Notes under the pieces: generated by a model
What the model was told of the DNA's origin: nothing
Database searches by the model: none
Seen by the model: the letters and a program-made list of their open reading frames with translations, nothing else
Program-made: the position numbers and the translations under genes
In this document: positions 1-7,262 of the stretch, in pieces
Position numbering within the stretch: the first letter of the stretch is position 1
Layout of the letters: each line of letters starts with the position of its first letter
Source: Streptomyces sp. CB02959
Lineage (GTDB): Bacteria > Actinomycetota > Actinomycetes > Streptomycetales > Streptomycetaceae
Assembly (NCBI RefSeq): GCF_002803155.1
Contig: NZ_NNBP01000003.1
Span: 1 to 64,000, forward strand
Length of the DNA: 64,000 nt
Reading direction: 5' to 3'

Positions 1-95
1 TGCCGCGAAGCGGCGGGATGGTCGCCGCAGAACCGTTCCGGCTCGTTGGCAACTCGGAGAACACTACGGATCGGGGATGGGCGTGTCAAACCCGG

Positions 96-656
96 TCAGT
101 CGAGGTCGCTCAGGCGGCCTTCGGCGTCCGGCTGGGCGTCCTCGACACGGCGCAGCAGGCGGGTCAACGCGTCGCCGAGGATGCGGCGTTCGTCGCCGGA
201 GAGGTCCTGGAGGAGGTCCTCCTCGAAGACGGATGCCTGGCGCATCGCCTCCAGCCACTTCTCGCGGCCCTCGTGGGTCAGTTCGACGATGACGCGGACG
301 CGGTTGGTCTCGTCGCGCTCGCGGGTCACCAGGCCCTCGTTCGCCATGCGGTCGATGCGGTGGGTCATGGCGGCCGGCGTGAGGCCGAGGCGCTTGGCGA
401 GTTCGCCGGGGCCCATGCGGTAGGGCGCGCCCGAGACGACGAGGGCCTTGAGGACCTCCCATTCGGCGTTGCTCATGCCGAGGGTGGCGGTCTGTCGCCC
501 GTAGGCGACGTTCATTCGCCGGTTGAGGCGCTGAAGTGCGGAGACGACCTTCTCCACCTGAGGGTCGAGGTCCTGGAACTCGCGCTGGTAGGCCGCGATC
601 TGTTCCTCCAGGCTCGGCTCGGTGGCTCCGGCGGCCGCATCTGAGGGATCTGGCAT
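96..656 (-). CDS. MarR-family transcriptional regulator
   Basis: Winged-helix regulator of 186 residues of the MarR family, which bind DNA as dimers and are usually released by a small ligand. A charged lead-in helix spans about residues 15-50. Residues 60-128 form the winged helix, with the recognition stretch LAKRLGLTPAAMTHRID and a wing containing RDETNRVRVIVEL. The ATG at 656 is chosen because family-like sequence starts there and a CATACT -10-like box lies 7 nt upstream, suggesting a leaderless message; the frame stays open further upstream without family-like sequence. It is divergent from the MFS gene at 849, and the 192-bp gap holds an inverted repeat. I infer that it controls itself and the transporter. 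The ligand is unknown. Confidence 0.88.
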   Translation of the reverse strand: MPDPSDAAAGATEPSLEEQIAAYQREFQDLDPQVEKVVSALQRLNRRMNVAYGRQTATLGMSNAEWEVLKALVVSGAPYRMGPGELAKRLGLTPAAMTHRIDRMANEGLVTRERDETNRVRVIVELTHEGREKWLEAMRQASVFEEDLLQDLSGDERRILGDALTRLLRRVEDAQPDAEGRLSDLD

Positions 657-663
657 GCGGCGC

Positions 664-692
664 AGTATGACACGAAAGTCATTGGCGTTGAA
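664..692 (-). promoter_or_regulatory. Candidate marR promoter (TTCAAC-N17-CATACT)
   Basis: On the minus strand TTCAAC (692-687) and CATACT (669-664) are 17 nt apart, which places the transcription start at or next to the ATG at 656. No Shine-Dalgarno sequence fits in between, so translation is probably leaderless. The call rests on sequence resemblance only. Confidence 0.45.
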
Positions 693-715
693 GTTCTTCA
701 TCGTGTAGTCTTTAG

Positions 716-736
716 CTTCGAACTTTAGGGTCGAAG
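716..736. promoter_or_regulatory. Inverted repeat between marR and MFS genes, likely operator
   Basis: CTTCGA (716-721) and TCGAAG (731-736) are exact reverse complements around a 9-nt AT-rich spacer. The hexamer CTTTAG also occurs directly repeated at 710-715 and 723-728. The site lies between two divergent genes, one encoding a MarR protein, and MarR dimers typically bind such palindromes. The link to this MarR is inference. Confidence 0.5.
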
Positions 737-848
737 TCTTGAGGTTGTGACTGTCCGCTCTTGGACGTCTTGGGCGTCGTGGACGCTGCCTCGACTCGGC
801 TCGGGGGGTTCCTGATTCGTATCCGTCTTTATGACCTGACCTAGGTAG

Positions 849-2141
849 GTGAGTGTGACCACCGCGATGGGCGCCGCGCTGCGCCGGATCCAGCTGGGGA
901 ACGCGCTGAGCGCGTTCGGCAGCGGCTTCACCGTGCCGTATCTGTACATCTACGTGGCGAACGTACGGCAGCTCGGTGCCAGTACGGCGGGTGTGGTGCT
1001 GGCGATGCTGGCGATCTCCGCGCTGGTCGTGCTGCCGCTGACCGGGCGGGCCATCGATCGGCGGGGGCCGCTGCCGGTGGCCGTCGTCGGTACGGTCTCG
1101 GCCGCCGTCGGTTCGCTGGGGATCGGCCTGTCGTCGACCGAGCCGATGGTCATCGCGTCGGCGGTGGCGCTGGGGGCCGGTATAGCGGTGATCCAGCCGG
1201 CGCTCGCCACGATGATCGTGTGGTGCTCGACGACGGTGACCCGGTCGCGGGCGTTCGCCACGCAGTTCTTCCTCAACAACCTGGGGCTGGGCATAGGCGG
1301 CCTGGTCGGCGGCCAGCTGGTGGACGAGGCGCATGCGTCGAGCTTCGTGCGGCTGTTCGCCATCGAGGCCGTGATGTTCCTGGTGCTGGGCGCGGCGATC
1401 GCGACCGTACGGCTGCCGCGGGCGCCGAAGGTGGAGGACGCGGTGCCGACCGAGGAGCGGGCCAAGGGTGCTTGGCGGCGGCTGTTCGGTGACCGGCGGA
1501 TGGTGTGGCTGTGTGTGCTGGGCTTCGTGCTGTTCTTCGCCTGCTACGGGCAGTTCGAGTCGGGGCTGGCGGCGTATGCCACGGAGGTCACCCGGATCCA
1601 GCCGGCGACGCTGGGTATCGCCCTGGCGGCCAACACGGCGGCGATCGTGGCGGCGCAGTTCGTGGTGCTCAAGCTGGTCGAGCGGCGGCGGCGGAGCCGG
1701 GTGATGGCGCTGGTGGGCGTGGTGTGGACGGTGGCGTGGATAGCCGCCGGGCTGTCCGGGCTGGTGCACGGTGACCAGGTGGTGGCCACGGTGCTGCTGA
1801 TCTCCACCTATGCGCTGTTCGGTGTCGGGGAGTCGCTGCTGGCGCCGACGGTGGCGCCGCTGGTGGCGGATCTGGCGCCGGCCTCGCTGATCGGTCAGTA
1901 CAACTCCGCGTTCGCTCTGGTCAAGCAGTTGGCGCTGGCGATCGGGCCGGCCGTCGGGGCGCTGATGATCGGCCACGGGATGTACGTCGCGTACATCGCG
2001 ATGCTGGTGGCGTGCGCGGTCGGGATCACGGTGCTGGCGCTGCGGTTGGGGCGGATGCTCAGCCCGGCGCAGGACCAGCCGCACCGGGCGGCCGTGCCCG
2101 CCCAGCGGGTGGAGGCCGAGCCGGTGGCCGCGGCAGTCTGA
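849..2141 (+). CDS. MFS transporter, 12 transmembrane segments
   Basis: Major facilitator superfamily membrane protein of 430 residues, a likely drug or metabolite exporter. Twelve hydrophobic segments are separated by a cytoplasmic loop after helix 6 (about residues 195-220, rich in charged residues). The loop after helix 2 reads GRAIDRRG, the usual MFS signature position. The GTG at 849 is preceded by TAGGTAG; an in-frame GTG two codons later is an alternative. It is divergent from a MarR gene and convergent with the SpoIIE-type gene, from which a perfect 18-bp stem hairpin (2158-2197) separates it. The substrate cannot be read from sequence. The MarR neighbour suggests inducible efflux. 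Confidence 0.88.
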   Translation: MSVTTAMGAALRRIQLGNALSAFGSGFTVPYLYIYVANVRQLGASTAGVVLAMLAISALVVLPLTGRAIDRRGPLPVAVVGTVSAAVGSLGIGLSSTEPMVIASAVALGAGIAVIQPALATMIVWCSTTVTRSRAFATQFFLNNLGLGIGGLVGGQLVDEAHASSFVRLFAIEAVMFLVLGAAIATVRLPRAPKVEDAVPTEERAKGAWRRLFGDRRMVWLCVLGFVLFFACYGQFESGLAAYATEVTRIQPATLGIALAANTAAIVAAQFVVLKLVERRRRSRVMALVGVVWTVAWIAAGLSGLVHGDQVVATVLLISTYALFGVGESLLAPTVAPLVADLAPASLIGQYNSAFALVKQLALAIGPAVGALMIGHGMYVAYIAMLVACAVGITVLALRLGRMLSPAQDQPHRAAVPAQRVEAEPVAAAV

Positions 2142-2157
2142 GGTGAAGTCCGGGGGC

Positions 2158-2197
2158 GGCGCCCGCCGGGGGCGAGGTGTCGCCCCCGGCGGGCGCC
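2158..2197. terminator. Bidirectional terminator hairpin
   Basis: Two 18-nt arms (2158-2175 and 2180-2197) are perfectly complementary around a 4-nt loop. It sits 16 nt after the MFS stop and 26 nt before the stop of the convergent SpoIIE-type gene. There is no U-tract, as is common for Streptomyces terminators. Confidence 0.8.
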
Positions 2198-2223
2198 GTC
2201 GTCGTCGGGGGCCGGGGGCGCGG

Positions 2224-4002
2224 CTAGCCGCGGGGCAGGGCGAATTCGCACCAGACCGCCTTGCCGCCGCCCGGGGTGCGGCGGGAGCCCCAGGAGGAGG
2301 CGATGGTGGCGATGATCGAGATGCCGCGGCCGGTCTCGTCGACGGGCTCGGCCCGTCGGCGGCGGGGCAGGTGGTCGTCGCCGTCGGTGACCTCGATGAT
2401 CAGGCGGCGGTCGGTGCGGCGCAGTCGTAGCCGCATGGGCGGGGTGCCGTGTTGGAGGGAGTTGGCGACGAGTTCGCTGGCGGCCAGGACGCCGAGGTCG
2501 TGGAGTTCCGGGGAGAAGCGCCAGGAGGCGAGGACGCCGGAGGCGAACGCGCGGGCGCGGGGTGCCGCCTCGGTGCCGCCGTGGAGTTCGAGAGCGGCGT
2601 TGTGGAACAGCTCGGCGTCGTGCCCCGTACGGACCGGGTTCTGGATGACGAGGATGGCGACGTCGTCGTCGTGGGTGGCGGTGATGCCCAGGGAGCGCAG
2701 CAGCCGGTCGCAGACGATGTCGGGGGTGCCGGTGGCGCCGGCGAAGGCGCGCTCCAGGGCGGCGACGCCTTCGTCGATGTCCTTGTCGCGGCGCTCGACG
2801 AGGCCGTCTGTATAGAGGACGGCGCTGCTGCCGGAGCTGAGCGGGACGGAGCCGGAGGTGTGCAGCCAGCCGCCGGTGCCCAGGGGCGGGCCGGTGGGTT
2901 CGGCGGCGCGGCGGACGGTGCCGTCGGCGTCGCGGACGAGCATCGGGAGGTGGCCGGCCGAGGCGTAGACCAGGCGGCCCTCGTTGGGGTCGTGGACGGC
3001 GTAGACGCAGGTGGCGATCTGGCTGGCGTCGATCTCGGCGGCCAGGCCGTCCAGGAGCTGGAGGACCTCGTGGGGCGGGAGGTCGAGGCGGGCGTAGGCG
3101 CGGACCGCGGTGCGCAGCTGGCCCATGACGGCGGCGGCCCGCACCCCGCGGCCCATGACGTCGCCGATGACCAGGGCCGTGCGGCCGGCGCCGAGGGTGA
3201 TCACGTCGTACCAGTCGCCGCCGACCGCGGCGTCCGTGCCGCCGGGCTGGTAGGTGGCGGCGACGCGCAGGTCGTCGGGCTGCTCCAGCTCCTGGGGGAG
3301 GAGCGAGCGCTGGAGGGTGACCGCGGCCTCGCGCTGGCGGGCCTCGCTGGCCCGCAGTCGTTCGGCGGACTCGATCTGGTCGGTGACCTCGGCGCCGAAG
3401 ACCAGGACGCCCTTGTGCGGGGCGACGCAGGCGACCTCCGGGTCGGGCGCCGGGCCGCTGGCGGCGACCTCGATGGGGGTGCAGGTGAAGGTGTAGTAGC
3501 CGTCGCGGGTGCGGTCGCCGCCGGCGCCGGCGGGGACCTTGCGGGACTTGACGGTGCGTGGTCTGCCGCTGCGGAGGACCTGGTCCATCAGGGGCAGCAG
3601 GCCGAGTTCGGCGAGTTCGGGGAGGGCCTCGCGGGCGGTGCGGCCGGCCGGGCGGGGGCCGAAGACGCCGGCGTACGCGCTGTTGACGTAGGCGATGCGG
3701 TGCTCGGGGCCGTAGACGACGGCGACCAGGGCGGGGATGGTGCCGAGGATGTCGTGGACGGAGAGCGCGTCGACGGTGGGCGGCGCGGCGGGCGGCGGTG
3801 CGTCGTCGCCGGAGGGGCCCTCGGCGCGGGCGGCGGGTACGGTGCCGGGCTGGCCGGCCGGCGTGTCGCCGGTGGGTGCGGGCGCGGCGGAGTGCGCCGT
3901 GGGTCCCGAGGGTGGGGCGGCCGGCGGGGTGGGGCGGTCGGACCGGGCGGCGGTGCGCCGCTGTGTGCCCGGGAATTTGGCGCTCCAGCGCGTGAAGATC
4001 AC
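2224..4002 (-). CDS. PAS - SpoIIE (PP2C) phosphatase - HATPase protein
   Basis: Soluble multidomain signalling protein of 592 residues. A Pro/Ala-rich leader (about 1-75) precedes a PAS domain (75-180; VVYGPEHRIAYVNSAYAGVF), a SpoIIE-type PP2C serine phosphatase (about 225-430; GGDWYDVI, GDVMGRGVRAA, YTDGL) and a C-terminal RsbW-like ATPase (about 455-592; N-box ASELVANSLQHG, then EVTDGDD and GRGISII). Proteins of this type regulate anti-sigma/anti-anti-sigma switches by dephosphorylating an STAS partner and possibly phosphorylating it through the ATPase domain. The GTG at 4002 has AAGAGG upstream; the frame stays open beyond it. It lies downstream of ndh on the same strand with a gap of about 295 nt. 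The partner is not in the window. Confidence 0.87.
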   Translation of the reverse strand: MIFTRWSAKFPGTQRRTAARSDRPTPPAAPPSGPTAHSAAPAPTGDTPAGQPGTVPAARAEGPSGDDAPPPAAPPTVDALSVHDILGTIPALVAVVYGPEHRIAYVNSAYAGVFGPRPAGRTAREALPELAELGLLPLMDQVLRSGRPRTVKSRKVPAGAGGDRTRDGYYTFTCTPIEVAASGPAPDPEVACVAPHKGVLVFGAEVTDQIESAERLRASEARQREAAVTLQRSLLPQELEQPDDLRVAATYQPGGTDAAVGGDWYDVITLGAGRTALVIGDVMGRGVRAAAVMGQLRTAVRAYARLDLPPHEVLQLLDGLAAEIDASQIATCVYAVHDPNEGRLVYASAGHLPMLVRDADGTVRRAAEPTGPPLGTGGWLHTSGSVPLSSGSSAVLYTDGLVERRDKDIDEGVAALERAFAGATGTPDIVCDRLLRSLGITATHDDDVAILVIQNPVRTGHDAELFHNAALELHGGTEAAPRARAFASGVLASWRFSPELHDLGVLAASELVANSLQHGTPPMRLRLRRTDRRLIIEVTDGDDHLPRRRRAEPVDETGRGISIIATIASSWGSRRTPGGGKAVWCEFALPRG

Positions 4003-4297
4003 GGAGGGGTACCTCTTACTTCGCGTCGGCGCGCGGGGTCGGGCCATCGGCGTGCGGGAACGCCCCGTGGCATGGCGGGGGGCACGGTCGGCTCCCTCTG
4101 GTGGAATGCAGCAAACGTCCTGAATCCTCGTGATTGTCACTCTTCGCAGATACGAGCCCACCCATGGTCACACGTCCAGTGTGGCCGACCGGACGGTCAT
4201 CCGTCAGATGCCGGGCGTCGGGGCGTAGTTCCCGGCGCCGGGGCGGCCGGTCGGCACCGGTCGGGCGGGTGGCCAACGTCCCTGGTCGAGCGGCCGG

Positions 4298-5686
4298 TCA
4301 ACTGGTTTCGTTGTGCCGGCCGGTGCCCGCGGCGAGTTCGAATTCGGCGCGCGGGTTCTCCAGCGAGCCGAGGGAGACGATCTCGCGTTTGAAGAGACCG
4401 GCGAGGATCCATTCGGCGAGGATCCTGGCCTTGCGGTTGAAGGTGGGCACCCGGCTGAGGTGGTAGACGCGGTGCATGAACCACGCCGGGTAGCCCTTGA
4501 GCTTGCGGCCGTAGACGTGCGCGACGCCCTTGTGCAGGCCGAGCGAGGCCACCGAACCGACGTATTTGTGCGCGTAGTTGCGGACCTCGCCGCCGCGCAG
4601 GGTCGCGGTGATGTTCTCGGCGAGCACCTTGGCCTGGCGGACGGCGTGCTGGGCGTTGGGGGCGCATTCGGTGCGCGGCGCGTCGGGCGTGGCGGGCGGC
4701 GGGGCGGTCAGGTCCGGGACGGCCGCGGCGTCCCCGGCCGCCCAGACGTGCTCGACGCCGTCCACCCGGAGCGCGGCGGTGCACTTGAGGCGGCCGCGGT
4801 CGGTCAGCGGCAGTCTGCTCGCGGCCACGATGGGGTGCGATTTGACGCCGGCGGTCCACACCAGCGTCCTGGAGGGGAGGCAGGAGCCGTCGCTGAGCCG
4901 GACCACGCGCTTCTCGCAGGACTCCAGGCGGGTCTCCAGCCGGACGTCGATGTTGCGGGCGCGCAGCTCGCGGACGGTGTAGCGGCCCATGTCGGGCCCG
5001 ACCTCGGGCAGGATCCGGCCGGTCGCCTCGACCAGGATCCACTTCATGTCCTCGGGCCGGACGTTGTGGTAGTAGCGGACGGCGTAGCGGGCCATGTCCT
5101 CCAGTTCGGCCAGGGCTTCCACGCCCGCGTAGCCGCCACCGACGAAGACGAAGGTCAGCGCGGCGTCGCGGACCTCGGGGTCGCGGGTGGAGGAGGCGAT
5201 GTCGAGCTGTTCGAGGACGTGGTTGCGCAGTCCGATGGCCTCTTCGACGGTCTTGAAGCCGATGCCGATGTCGGCCAGTCCGGGGATGGGGAGGGTGCGC
5301 GAGACCGATCCGGGCGCGAGGACCAGTTCGTCGTAGGCCACGATGACGTCGGCGTCGCCGGCCTCCTCGGCGGCCAGGGTGGCGACGGTCGCCTTGCGCT
5401 CGTCGTGGTCGATGGCGGTGACCTCGCCGATGACGACCGTGCAGTGCGGCAGGGCGCGGCGCAGCGGGACGACGACGTGGCGCGGCGAGATGGAGCCGGC
5501 GGCGGCCTCCGGCAGGAACGGCTGGTACGTCATGTACGGCTCGGGGTCGACGACGACGATCTCGACCTTGCCCTGCCGTAGTTCCTGCTTGAGCGTCCGC
5601 TGTAGTCGCAGCGCGGTGTACATGCCCACGTAGCCGCCACCGACCACGAGAATGCGCGCCACGTCGTCCGAAGACACAGTCTTCAC
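4298..5686 (-). CDS. ndh: Type II NADH dehydrogenase (NDH-2)
   Basis: FAD-dependent NADH:quinone oxidoreductase of 462 residues that passes electrons from NADH to menaquinone without pumping protons, on the cytoplasmic face of the membrane. The FAD-binding Rossmann motif VVGGGYVGMYTA is at the N-terminus and the NADH-binding motif VFVGGGYAGVEALAEL is near residue 160. The quinone-site region follows, and the amphipathic C-terminus suits peripheral membrane attachment. The GTG at 5686 has GAGGAG upstream. It is divergent from atrA with a 436-nt gap. From memory, the same pairing exists in S. coelicolor (SCO4119/SCO4118). Redox control would be expected for such a gene, but I found no canonical Rex operator. 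Confidence 0.9.
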   Translation of the reverse strand: MKTVSSDDVARILVVGGGYVGMYTALRLQRTLKQELRQGKVEIVVVDPEPYMTYQPFLPEAAAGSISPRHVVVPLRRALPHCTVVIGEVTAIDHDERKATVATLAAEEAGDADVIVAYDELVLAPGSVSRTLPIPGLADIGIGFKTVEEAIGLRNHVLEQLDIASSTRDPEVRDAALTFVFVGGGYAGVEALAELEDMARYAVRYYHNVRPEDMKWILVEATGRILPEVGPDMGRYTVRELRARNIDVRLETRLESCEKRVVRLSDGSCLPSRTLVWTAGVKSHPIVAASRLPLTDRGRLKCTAALRVDGVEHVWAAGDAAAVPDLTAPPPATPDAPRTECAPNAQHAVRQAKVLAENITATLRGGEVRNYAHKYVGSVASLGLHKGVAHVYGRKLKGYPAWFMHRVYHLSRVPTFNRKARILAEWILAGLFKREIVSLGSLENPRAEFELAAGTGRHNETS

Positions 5687-5764
5687 AGAGGTTCTCCTCG
5701 CGGTGTCGACCAGGCCGGGGCGCCACCGAGCGGGTGGCCGGGCCGGCGGCGCGGCCACCTTCGG

Positions 5765-5791
5765 GTGCTGTGCCCCCGGAAAGCACAGCAC
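5765..5791. promoter_or_regulatory. Perfect 9-bp inverted repeat upstream of ndh
   Basis: Arms GTGCTGTGC (5765-5773) and GCACAGCAC (5783-5791) flank a 9-nt spacer, 79 nt upstream of the ndh start. The embedded TGTG and CACA resemble half of a Rex operator, but they are 11 nt apart instead of the 8 known for Rex. It could be an operator for AtrA, for another regulator, or a 5' UTR hairpin. Confidence 0.45.
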
Positions 5792-6007
5792 TGTTCCATG
5801 ACGCACCGCCGGAACGTCTTTGTCCACAGGCCGGTCGAAAAGTATGTCCGGCGCGGGCGGCCGTGCGGAGTGGGACATTCCGGTCGAGCGGCGCGAAGTA
5901 CGCTGGTCAGGCGGAGATTGGCGCGGGGTGAGAGGAGGGGCGAGCGGGGCGGATCGGGTCCATTGGGCCGATCGGGGGACACGGTGTGCGTAGGGCCCCC
6001 TTCAATC

Positions 6008-6037
6008 TTGACGCGGGCTCAACTATGTTCGTATCTC
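6008..6037 (+). promoter_or_regulatory. Candidate atrA promoter
   Basis: TTGACG at 6008-6013 is followed after 17-18 nt by GTATCT/TATCTC (6031-6037), giving a leader of about 80 nt before the ATG at 6123. This matches housekeeping-sigma promoters in Streptomyces. It is based on sequence only. Confidence 0.45.
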
Positions 6038-6122
6038 GTTGGGGTGCACCCTCTCGTCGGGTCACCCCGGCCGTCAGGGCGGGGAGTCTCCGGGGGGAGA
6101 CGTCATTACCGGGGGATCACTT

Positions 6123-6917
6123 ATGCACATTCAGGGCTCTCAATGGCCGACGGCGGTCGCGATGACCGCTGCTTCCGACGGTGTCAACGGCGCCGCCGGC
6201 AACGGAACGGGCGCGATGACCAGCGCCAACGGGCGGAGCACACCCCTGCGGGTGGACGCCCAGCGCAATCTGGAACACGTACTGCGGGCGGCCCGCGAGG
6301 TCTTCGGCGAGCTGGGGTACGGCGCGCCGATGGAGGACGTGGCGCGGCGCGCCCGGGTCGGTGTCGGGACGGTCTACCGCCGCTTCCCGAGCAAGGACGT
6401 ACTGGTCCGGCGGATAGCCGAGGAGGAGACCTCCCGGCTGACCGAGCAGGCACGGGCCGCACTGGGGCAGGAGGAGGACCCGTGGTCGGCGCTGGCGCGG
6501 TTCCTGCGGACGTCGGTCGCCTCGGGGGCCGGGCGGCTGCTGCCGCCGAGCATCCTGCGGGTGGGCCCGAGCGAGGAGCCGGTGCCGGACGGCACGGCCG
6601 AGCCGCGGGTGCCGGAGGGCGGCACCGAGGCACGGGTGCCGCTGCAGCGGGTGGCGCCGAGCGAGGCGGACGGGCCGAGTCCGGGCGCCGAGACCGAGGA
6701 GACGCCGGGCGGACAGGCGCTGCTGGAGGTCGTCGGGCGGCTGGTGGAGCGGGCCCGGGCGGCGGGTGCGCTGCGGGCCGACGTCACCGTCTCCGACGTC
6801 CTGCTGGTGATCGCCACGGGTGCGCCGGCGCTGCCCGATCCGGGACAGCAGCAGGCGGCCTCGGCACGGCTGCTGGAGATCCTGCTGGAAGGGCTGCGGT
6901 CGCGTCCCACCACGTGA
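6123..6917 (+). CDS. atrA: TetR-family regulator, AtrA orthologue
   Basis: TetR-family transcriptional regulator of 264 residues. The N-terminal helix-turn-helix (about residues 45-95) contains EVFGELGYGAPMEDVARRA followed by VGVGTVYRRFPSKDVLV, the typical TetR recognition helix region. The C-terminal ligand domain carries a long acidic, Pro-rich insertion (about 140-205). The ATG at 6123 is preceded by GGGGGA. Its position beside ndh and its opening MHIQ match my recollection of AtrA (SCO4118), which activates antibiotic pathway genes and GlcNAc uptake in Streptomyces. The symbol rests on synteny and memory, not on an alignment. Confidence 0.82.
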   Translation: MHIQGSQWPTAVAMTAASDGVNGAAGNGTGAMTSANGRSTPLRVDAQRNLEHVLRAAREVFGELGYGAPMEDVARRARVGVGTVYRRFPSKDVLVRRIAEEETSRLTEQARAALGQEEDPWSALARFLRTSVASGAGRLLPPSILRVGPSEEPVPDGTAEPRVPEGGTEARVPLQRVAPSEADGPSPGAETEETPGGQALLEVVGRLVERARAAGALRADVTVSDVLLVIATGAPALPDPGQQQAASARLLEILLEGLRSRPTT

Positions 6918-7262
6918 GGGACGGCCGCCGGCTCCGCGGCCGGGGGCCGTGCGGCAAGGAGTACGGCGCCGGTTGCCTTGGTGCCGGTGCGTGCATCGGT
7001 TGCTTTGGTGCCGGTGCGTGCACCGGGCGCTCCGGCGGAGTCGGCGCCGGCCACCGGGGGCCCCGGGTGCGGGGCCTGCCGGCGGTTCGGCGGCGGTCGC
7101 GCGGCGTGGGCACCCCGGTGGGCGGGCAAGAGCCCATACGGGTGAACGCCAGTGCGGTCGCCCCGGATGAGTGGTTGCCCACCGGAGCCCTGAAGCCTGG
7201 GCCACGGGTGTGGCACGCTTGCGCGGTGTTGCGGTGTGACGGCGGGTTCGGGAGCCTCGGCG
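6918..7262. other. Intergenic region after atrA with a 27-bp tandem duplication
   Basis: The 345 nt hold no supported gene. Two near-identical 27-nt units are tandem at 6971-6997 and 6998-7024, beginning GGTTGCCTTGGTGCC and GGTTGCTTTGGTGCC. The rest is GC-rich and should contain the promoter of the sigma-factor gene, but no clear -35/-10 pair stands out. Confidence 0.6.
6971..7024. repeat. Two tandem copies of a 27-bp unit
   Basis: Units 6971-6997 and 6998-7024 differ at two positions. They lie about 240 nt upstream of the sigma-factor start, outside coding sequence. They could be a recent slippage duplication or two copies of a binding site. Confidence 0.75.

Larger units (their letters stand above)
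5687..6122. other. Intergenic region between ndh and atrA
   Basis: The 436 nt between two divergent genes hold no convincing small gene. A perfect 9-bp inverted repeat GTGCTGTGC / GCACAGCAC lies at 5765-5773 and 5783-5791, just upstream of ndh. A looser pair GTTCC / GGAAC lies at 5793-5797 and 5811-5815. A promoter-like TTGACG at 6008 faces atrA. Confidence 0.6.

Noticed and set aside
96..2084. A 662-codon open frame through the MarR gene and antisense to the MFS gene
   Set aside because: Only its last 186 codons have family-like sequence. The rest is a GC-rich shadow of the transporter gene with low-complexity Arg/His/Pro translation.
5765..5791. Rex (NADH-sensing) operator before ndh
   Set aside because: TGTG and CACA are 11 nt apart; Rex sites need 8. 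Reported only as an inverted repeat.
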